Source: DASYTH01 sp035762905
GTDB lineage: Bacteria; Actinomycetota; Actinomycetes; Mycobacteriales; Pseudonocardiaceae
Length of the DNA: 64,000 nucleotides
Direction of reading: 5' to 3'
Assembly: GCF_035762905.1 (NCBI RefSeq)
Contig: NZ_DASUCC010000028.1
Location: 1 to 64,000 of the forward strand
The notes beneath the pieces were generated by a model that was given only the letters and a program-made list of their open reading frames with translations, had not been told where the DNA came from and ran no database searches. Below are positions 1-7,927 of this stretch, one piece after another (position 1 is the first letter of the stretch; every line of letters starts with the position of its first letter). The translations under genes were made by a program, and so were the position numbers.

Positions 1-1234
1 GTCCGGGCTGCTGGTGAAGTCGACCGTGATCATGAAGGAGAACCTCGAGGAGATGAACTCCCGTGGGGTGTCCGGTCGGTGGCCGGTGCTGCTCGGCGGC
101 GCCGCGCTGACCCGCGCCTACGTGGAGAACGACCTGTCCGACGTCTACACCGGCCAGGTGCACTACGCCCGGGACGCGTTCGAGGGCCTGCGGCTGATGG
201 ACACCCTCATGGCGGCCAAGCGCGGCGAGAACCCCGGAGTCGACGCCGAGCTCCAGGCCAAGGCCGACGAGCGTCGCGCCCGCCGGCAACGTTCACTGCG
301 CATCGCGGAAGCCCGCAAGGAAGCCGCGGCCGGCCGGTCCGACCACGCCGACGGCGCAACGCAAGCGCACCCGCCGACGCCCGCCCGCTCCGATGTCGGC
401 ACCGACGTGCCGATCCCGAAGCCCCCGTTCTGGGGTACCCGGGTACACCGCGGCATCCACAGCAACGCCTACGCCGCCATGCTCGACGAGCGGGCCACGT
501 TCCTGGGCCAGTGGGGCCTGCGCGGCGCCCGCGACGGATCCGGGCCGAGCTACGACGAGCTGGTGGAGACCGAGGGCCGGCCCCGGCTGCGGGCCTGGCT
601 CGACCGGCTGACCACCGACGGCGTCCTGGCCCACGCCGCCGTGGTGTACGGCTACTTCCCTTGCGTGGCCGAGGGAGACGACCTGGTGGTGCTGGCCGAA
701 CCGGCGGTGGACGCGGCCGAGCGCACCCGGTTCACCTTCCCCCGTCAGCCCAAGGGCCGCCGGCTGTGCCTTGCCGACTTCGTCCGCCCGCGGTCCGCGG
801 GCGAGGTGGACCTGGTCGCGTTCACCATCGCCACGATGGGCCAGCCGATCGCCGACTACGCGCAGGAGCTGTTCAACGCCAACGCCTACCGCGACTACCT
901 GGAGGTGCACGGGCTCGGTGTGCAGCTCACCGAGGCGCTGACCGAGTACTGGCACCGGCGGATCCGGACCGAGCTGCGGTTCGCAGGCGGCGCACCGGTT
1001 TCCGCGGAGGACCCGGCCGAGGTCGAGGAGTTCTTCAAGCTCGGCTACCGGGGTGCCCGGTTCTCGCTCGGCTACGGCGCCTGTCCGAACCTGGACGACC
1101 GGGAGAAGATCGCGACGCTGCTCGACCCGGAACGGATCGGGGTGAAGCTGTCCGAGGAGTCACAGCTGCACCCGGAGCAGTCCACCGACGCGATCGTGCT
1201 GCACCACCCGGAAGCCACGTACTTCAACACGTAG
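1..1234 (+). CDS. metH: Cobalamin-dependent methionine synthase, C-terminal part (5' end outside window)
   Basis: Transfers a methyl group from 5-methyltetrahydrofolate to homocysteine through cobalamin, in the cytoplasm. The reading frame is open from base 2, so the gene starts upstream. About 410 C-terminal residues are visible. The first 70 or so (KSTVIMKENLEEM, LLGGAALTRAYVE) match the end of the B12-binding domain. After a charged linker, the rest is the AdoMet-binding reactivation domain, with VHRGIHSN, VVYGYFP and the GYGACPNL motif typical of that domain. The stop lies 9 bases before metF, which supplies the methyl donor, so the two are very likely cotranscribed. The family assignment is secure. 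Homocysteine and folate domains are not in the window, so their integrity cannot be judged. Confidence 0.95.
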   Translation, partial: SGLLVKSTVIMKENLEEMNSRGVSGRWPVLLGGAALTRAYVENDLSDVYTGQVHYARDAFEGLRLMDTLMAAKRGENPGVDAELQAKADERRARRQRSLRIAEARKEAAAGRSDHADGATQAHPPTPARSDVGTDVPIPKPPFWGTRVHRGIHSNAYAAMLDERATFLGQWGLRGARDGSGPSYDELVETEGRPRLRAWLDRLTTDGVLAHAAVVYGYFPCVAEGDDLVVLAEPAVDAAERTRFTFPRQPKGRRLCLADFVRPRSAGEVDLVAFTIATMGQPIADYAQELFNANAYRDYLEVHGLGVQLTEALTEYWHRRIRTELRFAGGAPVSAEDPAEVEEFFKLGYRGARFSLGYGACPNLDDREKIATLLDPERIGVKLSEESQLHPEQSTDAIVLHHPEATYFNT

Positions 1235-1243
1235 GGCCTTGCG

Positions 1244-2143
1244 ATGACAACGGTGATCGAGCGGCTCCGGTCCGGGCGGCCGGTGTTCTCCGTCGAGTTC
1301 TTCCCGCCACGGGACACCGAGGACGAGCGGGTGCTGTGGGCGTCGATCAGGGACCTGGAGCGGCTGGACCCGGCGTTCGTGTCGGTGACCTATGGCGCCG
1401 GCGGGTCGAGCCGGGACCGCACGATCCGCACCACCGGCCGGGTGGCCACCGAGACCGGTCTGGTCCCGATGGCCCACCTGACCGCGGTGCAGCACCCGGT
1501 GGCCGAGCTGCGGCATGTGATCGGCTGGTATGCCGCGGTCGGCGTGCGCAACATTCTTGCCGTGCGGGGAGATCCGCCCGGTGACCCGAACGGCGAGTGG
1601 GTCGCGCACCCGGACGGCCTGACCTATGCCGAGGAACTGGTCACCCTGGTGCGCTCGCTCGGCGACTTCTGTGTCGGGGTGGCCGCGTTCCCCTACGGCC
1701 ACCCGCGCTCGCCCGATCTGGACACCGATACCGACCACCTGGTGCGCAAGTTCCGGGCCGGCGCGGAGTTCGGCATCGCCCAGCTGTTCTTCCAGGCGGA
1801 GGACTTCCTGCGGCTGCGGGACCGGGTGGCGGCCCGGGGCTGCGACGCGGTGCTGCTGCCCGGCCTGATGCCGTTCACCACCCGCCGGTCGGTGGCCAAG
1901 GCGGTCGAACTGTCCGGCGCGCGGCTGCCGGCCGCGCTGGCCGAGCGCCTGGAGCCCTACGCCGACGACCCGCCCGCGTTCCGCGCCGCCGGCATCGACG
2001 TGGTGACCGAGCTGGGCGCCCGGCTGCTCGCCGAGGGCGTTGCGGGCCTGCACTTCTACACGCTCAACCGGGCAAAGGCGACCAAGGAGGTGGTGGCCCG
2101 GCTCGGCCTCGCGGCGGAACCGGGCCGGCGCCGCGCGGCCTGA
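1244..2143 (+). CDS. metF: 5,10-methylenetetrahydrofolate reductase
   Basis: Flavoenzyme that reduces 5,10-methylene-THF to 5-methyl-THF, the methyl donor for the adjacent methionine synthase. The 299-residue length is usual for bacterial MetF. Visible family motifs are FSVEFFPP near residue 14, VSVTYGAGGSS, NILAVRGDPPGD near residue 104 and GLHFYTLNRA near the C-terminus, all folate- or FAD-site segments of the TIM barrel. The ATG start lies 9 bases after the metH stop. This metH-metF pairing makes a self-contained methyl-group module. No odd features were seen. Confidence 0.96.
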   Translation: MTTVIERLRSGRPVFSVEFFPPRDTEDERVLWASIRDLERLDPAFVSVTYGAGGSSRDRTIRTTGRVATETGLVPMAHLTAVQHPVAELRHVIGWYAAVGVRNILAVRGDPPGDPNGEWVAHPDGLTYAEELVTLVRSLGDFCVGVAAFPYGHPRSPDLDTDTDHLVRKFRAGAEFGIAQLFFQAEDFLRLRDRVAARGCDAVLLPGLMPFTTRRSVAKAVELSGARLPAALAERLEPYADDPPAFRAAGIDVVTELGARLLAEGVAGLHFYTLNRAKATKEVVARLGLAAEPGRRRAA

Positions 2144-2156
2144 GTTACCGTTCCCC

Positions 2157-2651
2157 ATGAGCGTGCGCCTTCGCCCGATGACCGACGAAGAGCTGTCCGC
2201 CTGGATCCCCACCGGCCTCGATCGCTTCATCGCCGAACTGGTCGCCTACACCGGCGAACCGGAAGAGGTCATCCGCCAACGGTCCGCGCCGCAGTTCGCG
2301 GAGTACTTCCCCGACGGCCGACCCGCACCCCGGCACGAGCTGTTCGTCATCGAAGCCGCAGGCGTCCGGGTCGGGACCCTCTGGGTCGGCCCGCACCCCA
2401 TTCGTCCGCACACGCCCGAAGACGCCTGGCTCTACAACATCTCCATCGACGAGCACGCCCGCCGGCGGGGCCACGCCCGGGAAGCCCTCCGCCTCGCGGA
2501 AACCCAGCTGTCCGGCCGCGGGGTCACCACGCTCTGGTTCAACGTCTTCGCCAGCAACTCCGCCGCTCGGGCCCTGTACCGGGTTTCGGGCTACGACGAG
2601 ATCTCCGTGACGATGGCGAAAGGTCTGGCTTCACCGGGCGCCGGGCGGTGA
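2157..2651 (+). CDS. GNAT family N-acetyltransferase
   Basis: A 164-residue acetyl-CoA-dependent N-acetyltransferase of unknown substrate. The GNAT core is visible: the beta4 segment AWLYNISID, the acetyl-CoA-binding loop ARRRGHAREAL (R-x-x-G-x-A type) and the C-terminal LYRVSGYDE strand, matching the usual ALYRKxGF element. The open frame extends upstream into metF. I chose the ATG at 2157, which gives a family-typical N-terminus (MSVRLRPMTDEE) and only 13 bases of spacing from metF. It may be transcribed with metF. The substrate (antibiotic, peptide or amino acid) cannot be told. The end overlaps the 3' end of the convergent histidine kinase gene by about 20 bases. Confidence 0.85.
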   Translation: MSVRLRPMTDEELSAWIPTGLDRFIAELVAYTGEPEEVIRQRSAPQFAEYFPDGRPAPRHELFVIEAAGVRVGTLWVGPHPIRPHTPEDAWLYNISIDEHARRRGHAREALRLAETQLSGRGVTTLWFNVFASNSAARALYRVSGYDEISVTMAKGLASPGAGR

Positions 2652-4004
2652 CGACGATGACGGCATGGTCACCGTGAAGGCGGCGCCGCCTTCGGGTGCC
2701 GGGCCGGCCTGGATCGTGCCGCCCATCCGGGTCACCAGGCCGTGCACCAGAGCCAAACCGATTCCGATGCCCACCGGGCGGGAATGCGCATAGCGCGAGT
2801 GCAGGGCACCGCGGTCGAATGCCATGGCGTACTCCTCCGGGGCCAGGCCAGGGCCGCCGTCGCGGACGCCGATCACGGCGGCACCCGGAACCGCCGAAAG
2901 GGACAGCACGATCGGCCGGCCGGCGGGGGTCATCCGCAGGGCGTTCTCGGCAAGGCCGTCGATCACCTGGCGGAGCCGGCGGGGGTCGGTGTGGGCGCCC
3001 AGGGGAACCGGGGGGAGTTCGACGGTGAACCGGACGCCGGCCGCCGTGCACCGGGCCTGCCAGACGTCGGCGGCCTCGGCGAGCAGCGCGGCCAGGTCGA
3101 CCTGGGTCAGGTCAAGGCGGAAGTCGTCGGCGCCGAGGCGGGCGAGGTCCAGCAGATCCGACACCAGGCGGTCGAGGCGGTTGGCTTCGGCCAGGACGAT
3201 CCGGCCGACCTCGGGGACTTCGGTGCCGGTGACGACGCCGTCGGCAAGGGACTCGGCGAAACCCTTGACGGCGGTGAGCGGAGTGCGGAGTTCGTGGGAG
3301 ACCGACAGCAGGAAGTCGCGCTGGCGGGATTCGCTGCGGTGCAGGGCGTCGGCGAGTTCGTTGACGGACGTGGAGACGAGGGCGACCTCGGCGGGGCCTT
3401 CGACCGGGGCGCGGAGGTCGCGGCGGCCGTGGCTCATGCTGGCCGCGACGTCGGCGGTGCGGCGCAGTGGGCGGGACAGGCGGCGGGCCAGGAAGATGCC
3501 GGCGGCGGTGGCGACCAGCAGACCGACGCCGAGGGCGAAGATGATGTTGCCGATCAGGGCGCGGCCGGCGCCCTTGGCGACGGCGACCGTGCGGACCAGG
3601 GCGAACGCCGTGTTGCCCTCGCCGGCGCGGGCCTCGACGAGCAGCGCGTCGCCGTCGATCTCGACGGTGGCGTGCACCGGGTTGTCCGGGTCGACCCGCT
3701 CGATGCCGGCCGCGCGGGCGGCGCGCACGGCCGTGGGGTTGCCGACCAGGGCGCCGCCGGAACGGCGCTGTACCACCAGGATTCCTTGGCCCTGCAGGAT
3801 GTCCAGCATCCGGCGGAGCGGAACACCGGACTGGCCGGCGATCACGTCGGCCTGGTCGGAGATGGTCTGGCGGGTCAGCGCGTTGGCCGTGCTGACCACC
3901 AGCCGGGTCGAGATCAGGCCGGCGACCAAGGCCATCACGCCGGCGACCACCAGGCAGATCGCGGTCACCCGGACGGCCAGGCCGGCCCGCCGCTCGCTCA
4001 GCAC
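2631..4004 (-). CDS. Sensor histidine kinase (two HAMP-flanking TM segments)
   Basis: Membrane sensor kinase that autophosphorylates and passes phosphate to the adjacent response regulator. From the GTG at 4004 it is 457 residues: TM1 about 12-32, an extracytoplasmic sensor of about 115 residues, TM2 about 150-173, HAMP, HisKA with the phospho-acceptor His237 in SVSHELRTPL, and HATPase_c with GVRDGGPGLAP and VGIGIGLALVHGL boxes. The frame is open further upstream. GTG 4004 is preferred because it overlaps the regulator stop (GTGCTGA) and gives a short cytoplasmic N-terminus before TM1. The signal is unknown. The operon also encodes a lipoprotein and a secreted protein that could take part in sensing. 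Confidence 0.92.
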   Translation of the reverse strand: MLSERRAGLAVRVTAICLVVAGVMALVAGLISTRLVVSTANALTRQTISDQADVIAGQSGVPLRRMLDILQGQGILVVQRRSGGALVGNPTAVRAARAAGIERVDPDNPVHATVEIDGDALLVEARAGEGNTAFALVRTVAVAKGAGRALIGNIIFALGVGLLVATAAGIFLARRLSRPLRRTADVAASMSHGRRDLRAPVEGPAEVALVSTSVNELADALHRSESRQRDFLLSVSHELRTPLTAVKGFAESLADGVVTGTEVPEVGRIVLAEANRLDRLVSDLLDLARLGADDFRLDLTQVDLAALLAEAADVWQARCTAAGVRFTVELPPVPLGAHTDPRRLRQVIDGLAENALRMTPAGRPIVLSLSAVPGAAVIGVRDGGPGLAPEEYAMAFDRGALHSRYAHSRPVGIGIGLALVHGLVTRMGGTIQAGPAPEGGAAFTVTMPSSSSPPGAR

Positions 4005-4690
4005 GGTGCGCCGGCCGGATCTGCCGAGTACCCGACTCCCCGAACCGTCCTGATCGGACTGCCTGGACCGAGTTTTGCCCGCAGCTGGGCGATGTGCACG
4101 TCCACGGTGCGGGTTCCGGCGGCCGCCGAGTAGCCCCACACGGCGCTGAGCAGTTGGGCCCGCTCGAACACCTGCCCTGGCCGGCGCATCAGGTGGGCGA
4201 GCAGCTCGAACTCGGTCGAGGTGAGCGAAACCTCGGCGTCGTCCGTCCACACGCGACGCTGACCGAGGTCGATCCGGGTCCGGCCGACCGCGAGCTGCCC
4301 GCCTGCGCCCGGGTCGCCGCCGGACCGGCGCAGCACGGTGCGGATCCGGGCCACCAGCTCACGCGGGCTGAACGGCTTGGTCACGTAGTCGTCCGCGCCC
4401 AGCTCCAGCCCGAGCACCCGGTCCACCTCGTCGTCCCGGGCGGTGACGAACAGCACCGGGGTCCAGTCGCCGCCGGTGCGCAGGGTCCGGCACACCTCGA
4501 TGCCGTCCAGCACCGGCAGGCCCACGTCGAGCACGACGGCGACCGGCCGGAGCCGGCGGACGGCGGCCAGCGCCGCGCGCCCGTCGGTCTCCACCGCCGC
4601 ACCGAAACCCTCCCGCCGCAGGTACCGGCACACCAGGTCGGCGATGGCCGGGTCGTCCTCGACCACCAGCACCAGGCCCTTGGTCTCCAT
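3998..4690 (-). CDS. OmpR/PhoB-family response regulator
   Basis: DNA-binding response regulator of 230 residues, partner of the histidine kinase whose start it overlaps. The receiver domain shows the acidic pocket EDD at 11-13, phospho-acceptor Asp55 in VVLDVGLPVLDG, Thr83 and the invariant Lys105 in TKPFSPREL. The C-terminal winged helix has TSTEFELLAHLMRRPGQVF, the recognition segment TVDVHIAQLRAKLG and the closing TVRGVGY hairpin. All catalytic and structural residues are present, so the protein should be functional. It is the third gene of a likely four-gene minus-strand operon. Target genes are unknown. Confidence 0.95.
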   Translation of the reverse strand: METKGLVLVVEDDPAIADLVCRYLRREGFGAAVETDGRAALAAVRRLRPVAVVLDVGLPVLDGIEVCRTLRTGGDWTPVLFVTARDDEVDRVLGLELGADDYVTKPFSPRELVARIRTVLRRSGGDPGAGGQLAVGRTRIDLGQRRVWTDDAEVSLTSTEFELLAHLMRRPGQVFERAQLLSAVWGYSAAAGTRTVDVHIAQLRAKLGPGSPIRTVRGVGYSADPAGAPC

Positions 4691-4708
4691 CCGGTGGACC
4701 CTAGTGCC

Positions 4709-4897
4709 CTAGCCCTCGTTCAGCTCCGACTCGATCCCGTCCAGAGTGGACTCAATGTCGTCGAGCTGCTGTTCCACCGACGCACCGGGCCCGTTGGTCA
4801 GCGGCGGCGGCCCGGCGCCTGGGTCGTCCCGGCAGGCCGCGGCGCCGAGCAGCACCAGCGGGGTGAGCAGCAGCGCGGCGGCGCGGGCCCGGCTCAC
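4709..4897 (-). CDS. Small lipoprotein of unknown function
   Basis: A 62-residue protein starting at a GTG that overlaps the stop of the preceding gene by four bases (GTGA). It has a short positively charged N-terminus, a hydrophobic segment and a lipobox LGAAAC with Cys22 as the lipidation site. The mature peptide is only about 40 residues, proline/glycine-rich at first and then acidic (QQLDDIESTLDGIESELNEG), with an amphipathic helical or coiled-coil look. I recognise no family. Its position between a secreted protein and a two-component system suggests a role in signal reception at the outer membrane face, but that is inference from context only. Confidence 0.7.
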   Translation of the reverse strand: MSRARAAALLLTPLVLLGAAACRDDPGAGPPPLTNGPGASVEQQLDDIESTLDGIESELNEG

Positions 4898-5295
4898 TTC
4901 GCACCGCAGTGCTGCGTGCGGAACTCGGCCGCCCAGCCCTTGATCTTGTTGAGCTGGTCCACCCGTCCGGCCCGGCGCTCGGCCCGCTCCTCGAGCAGTT
5001 GCGCGCTGGTCTCCCGGCCGGCTTCACGCTCCTTCGCCGCCCTGGCCTTGAGCCATTCGGTGGACCCCTTCACGTCCGGCCCGCCGTTGATCCGCTCGAT
5101 CAGCCGGCCCGCCCTGGTCTCCACCCGGGGCAGCCGTTTCTCGCACAGGAACGCGACCTGCTCCGCACTCAAGGTGATCGTCACCGAGCCGGACGGTGGG
5201 GTGCTCGACGGCTGCTCGGCAAGGGCGGTCGTGGTCCCGGCCAGGGTGAGCGCGGCCAGGGTGGCGCCGGTGACGGCGACGCGGGTGATGCGCAT
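4894..5295 (-). CDS. Secreted helical protein of unknown function, first gene of TCS operon
   Basis: A 133-residue exported protein. The chosen ATG at 5295 has a strong ribosome-binding site (AGGGAGGA, 6 bases upstream). The frame is open upstream, but no such site precedes the earlier ATG. Residues 1-26 form a Sec signal peptide ending TTALA, so the mature protein begins near EQPSST. The mature part is highly charged and helical (KARAAKEREAGRETSAQ, LLEERAERRAGRVDQL), with two cysteines that could pair (FLCEKR and the C-terminal HCGAK). It leads the operon to the lipoprotein, response regulator and kinase. No family was recognised. A ligand-binding or accessory sensor role is plausible. Confidence 0.75.
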   Translation of the reverse strand: MRITRVAVTGATLAALTLAGTTTALAEQPSSTPPSGSVTITLSAEQVAFLCEKRLPRVETRAGRLIERINGGPDVKGSTEWLKARAAKEREAGRETSAQLLEERAERRAGRVDQLNKIKGWAAEFRTQHCGAK

Positions 5296-5592
5296 AAGTT
5301 CCTCCCTAACGTTCGGTGCCTTCGTGGCGAGGACCACAGTGACCGGGCAAAGTGCGGAACCCGGCTGGACGATGTTCGAGGTGTGTAAATCCGGAATGCG
5401 GTGACCGACCGTGTCTGTGACACAGCGTGACGTGACCTCGTGGATCAAGTCCGGCCGTTAGTGGCCAGCGTTGGTCCGACTGCACTAGGTTCGTCCGGTA
5501 CGCAGTGCGCAGTCACAGGCCGGTAACCGTCGGGGGAAAGCGGGGGCAGTGGGCTCCGTCGCCAGGTTGAATCCGATGCCATGGAGGGTGCC
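5296..5592. promoter_or_regulatory. Divergent promoter region between TCS operon and glnX-glnH-pknG
   Basis: About 300 bases without a gene separate the secreted-protein gene (minus) from glnX (plus). Both operons must be driven from here. It holds the AGGGAGGA ribosome-binding site of the minus-strand gene at 5301-5309. I see no clear inverted repeat large enough to call an operator and no convincing tRNA or riboswitch-like fold. Confidence 0.5.
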
Positions 5593-6939
5593 GTGACCAC
5601 CGTGGCGCCGCGGCCGACGCCGCCCGCGCCGGGTACACGCAGAGTGCTCGGCCCGGTGAGTGCCGTGCGCCAGGTCACCCGATCGGCTGGGACCACTCCG
5701 GGCCGGCTGTCCGTGATCGCGGTGGGCCTGGTGCTGCTCGCCGTGCTGACCGGCCTGGTCGGCGCGATCACCCTGCAGAACAAGCAGACCACCATCGACA
5801 ACCTGATCGAGCACCGGGAGCCGCTTGCCGCCGCCGCGCAGCAGCTGTACCGCTCGCTGTCCGACGCCGACGCCACCGCGGCCAGCGCGTTCCTGTCCGG
5901 CGGGGTCGAGCCGGACGCGCTCCGCCAGCGCTACGAGATCGACATCGCGCAGGCCGGCGCGGCGCTGTCGAAGGCGTCCTCGGACGTGGGCGGGGATCCC
6001 GAGGCCGAGGCCCAGGTGCGGGTGCTCAACCAGCAGCTGCCGGTCTACACCGCGCTGGTCGAGACCGCCCGCACGAACAACCGGCAGGGCTTCCCGGCCG
6101 GTGCGGCCTACCTGCGCGAGGCGTCCGGCCTGATGCGCATGACGATCCTGCCGGCCGCGCAGGACCTGTACCTGATCGACTTCCAGCGGCTGGGCAGCGA
6201 GCAGGCCGACGCCCGCTCGTTCCCGTGGGTGCTGACCGCGCTGGTCGTGGTGCTGCTCGCCGCGCTGATCGGCACCCAGATGTACCTGACCCGCAAGACC
6301 AACCGTCTGATCAACATCGGACTGCTGGTCGCCACGGTCGCCGTGGTGCTCGGTCTGGCCTGGAGCACCGTGGCGCTGCTGGTCGAGTCCGCCGGGGTGG
6401 CCGACGGCCAGCGCAACGGCTCGGAGCAGGTGGAGACCCTGGTGCGGGCCCGGATCGTCACGCTGAAGCTGCGCGCGGACGAGACGCTCACCCTGGTGGC
6501 CAGGGGCGACGGCCCCGAGCACGAAGAGGACTTCAAGAAGCTGCGCGAGCAGGTCAGCGGCCCGAACAGCCTGCTGCGGCAGGCCAAGAACCTGAGCACG
6601 AGCGGGCCGATGGCCGCGGAGATCCAGGCGGCGATCGACAACACCGACGCCTATCTCAAGGCGCACGACCGGATCCGCGAGCAGGACGACGCCGGCCAGT
6701 ACGAGGCGGCGGTGAAGATCGCCACCGGCGCCGAGCCGGACAGCGCCGCGACCGCCTTCGCCGAGCTGGACGGCAACCTGCTCGAGGCGCTTCGGCTTGG
6801 CCGGCAGGAGTTCGTGGACCAGACCGATGGCGCCCGGCGGGCACTCGCCGGCCTGGCGCCCGGAATCGTGGTGCTGACGCTGATCGCGGCGGCCGGGATC
6901 ACCGTGGGCATCGCGGCGCGACTGCGGGAGTACCGATGA
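5593..6939 (+). CDS. glnX: GlnX-like four-TM membrane sensor protein
   Basis: Membrane protein of 448 residues in the position of mycobacterial GlnX, upstream of glnH and pknG. TM segments are predicted near residues 38-60, 211-232, 241-265 and 419-441, giving two extracytoplasmic helical domains (about 150 and 150 residues) resembling chemoreceptor four-helix sensors. In mycobacteria GlnX sits between the amino-acid-binding lipoprotein GlnH and the kinase PknG, transmitting aspartate/glutamate availability. I chose GTG 5593 because GGAGGG lies just upstream. An ATG at 5581 in the same frame is the alternative and overlaps that site. The stop overlaps the glnH start (ATGA), which supports coupled translation. 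Confidence 0.88.
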   Translation: MTTVAPRPTPPAPGTRRVLGPVSAVRQVTRSAGTTPGRLSVIAVGLVLLAVLTGLVGAITLQNKQTTIDNLIEHREPLAAAAQQLYRSLSDADATAASAFLSGGVEPDALRQRYEIDIAQAGAALSKASSDVGGDPEAEAQVRVLNQQLPVYTALVETARTNNRQGFPAGAAYLREASGLMRMTILPAAQDLYLIDFQRLGSEQADARSFPWVLTALVVVLLAALIGTQMYLTRKTNRLINIGLLVATVAVVLGLAWSTVALLVESAGVADGQRNGSEQVETLVRARIVTLKLRADETLTLVARGDGPEHEEDFKKLREQVSGPNSLLRQAKNLSTSGPMAAEIQAAIDNTDAYLKAHDRIREQDDAGQYEAAVKIATGAEPDSAATAFAELDGNLLEALRLGRQEFVDQTDGARRALAGLAPGIVVLTLIAAAGITVGIAARLREYR

Positions 6940-7922
6940 ACCGGCGGCACGGATGGGTGGTCGCGGTGGCCGCCGCGACGGTGTTGCTGGCCGGCTGCGG
7001 TGCCAGCGCCAGCGCGGTCGACCCGGCGCCGGTGAGCGCGGCCGAGCGGCCCCGCCCGGTGGGCGTCGAGGAGAACCCGGCCCCGCCGTCCACGTCGGCC
7101 GCGCCGGTTCCGGACTGCAACGCGCGGCAGAGCCTGCGCCCCGGCCCGCTGCCGCCGGCCGGCGCCATGCCGGGCGGCAGCACGATGGCGCGCATCGCGG
7201 CCAACGGCAAGCTGGTCGCCGGGGTGGACCAGAACACCTTCCTGTTCGGCTTCCGCGACCCGAGCACGAACCAGCTGGCCGGGTTCGACATCGACCGGGT
7301 TCGCGAGGTCGCCCTGGCGATCTTCGGCGGCCCGCCGGAGGCCATCGACCAGAAGATCCAGTACAAGGTGATCTCCTCGGCCGAGCGGATCCCGGCGCTG
7401 AAGAACGGCGAGGTGGACATCGTCGTGCGCACGTTCACCGCCAACTGCGCGCGCTGGGCGGACATCAACTTCTCGGCGATCTACTACGAGGCCGGGCAGC
7501 GGCTGCTGATCAACAAGGCCAGGGCCGCCGAGATCAGCTCACTGGAACAGTTGGCCGGCAAGAAGGTCTGCGCCGCCCGGGGCTCCACCTCGATCGCCCG
7601 GATCTCGGACAAGAAGGCCGTGCCGGTGACCACGGACACCTGGTCGGACTGCCTGGTGATGTTGCAGCAGAACCAGGTCGAGGGGGTGTCGACCGACGAC
7701 ACGATCCTGGCCGGCATGGTCCGGCAGGACCCGAACACGGTGATCGTCGGCGCCCCGCTGTCCAGTGAGCCCTACGGGATCGGCATCCCGAAGCAGAACG
7801 AGGACATGGTCCGGTTCGTCAACGGCGTGCTGGAGAAGTCCATCCGGGACGGCGCCTGGACGTTCAGCCGCAACCGGTGGACGCTCGGTGCGGCGACACC
7901 TCCGGTCCCGGAGTACAGGTGA
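6936..7922 (+). CDS. glnH: GlnH-like glutamate/aspartate-binding lipoprotein
   Basis: Extracytoplasmic solute-binding protein of 328 residues, lipid-anchored through Cys21 in the lipobox LLAGC. A proline/alanine-rich linker of about 50 residues precedes the periplasmic-binding fold, which starts near ANGKLVAGVDQNTFLFG and continues through LAGFDIDRVREVA, VDIVVRTFT, GKKVCAARGSTS and YGIGIPKQNEDMVRFVNGVL, all typical of family 3 amino-acid-binding proteins. No permease or ATPase genes accompany it, so it is a sensor rather than a transport component, as in mycobacteria. The gene overlaps glnX by four bases and pknG follows 5 bases after its stop. Confidence 0.93.
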   Translation: MNRRHGWVVAVAAATVLLAGCGASASAVDPAPVSAAERPRPVGVEENPAPPSTSAAPVPDCNARQSLRPGPLPPAGAMPGGSTMARIAANGKLVAGVDQNTFLFGFRDPSTNQLAGFDIDRVREVALAIFGGPPEAIDQKIQYKVISSAERIPALKNGEVDIVVRTFTANCARWADINFSAIYYEAGQRLLINKARAAEISSLEQLAGKKVCAARGSTSIARISDKKAVPVTTDTWSDCLVMLQQNQVEGVSTDDTILAGMVRQDPNTVIVGAPLSSEPYGIGIPKQNEDMVRFVNGVLEKSIRDGAWTFSRNRWTLGAATPPVPEYR

Positions 7923-7927
7923 GCCGG

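Noticed and set aside
79..1584. 501-codon frame overlapping metH and metF on the same strand
   Set aside because: It is an arginine/proline-rich shadow frame typical of high-GC coding sequence; metH and metF motifs are clear in the other frames.
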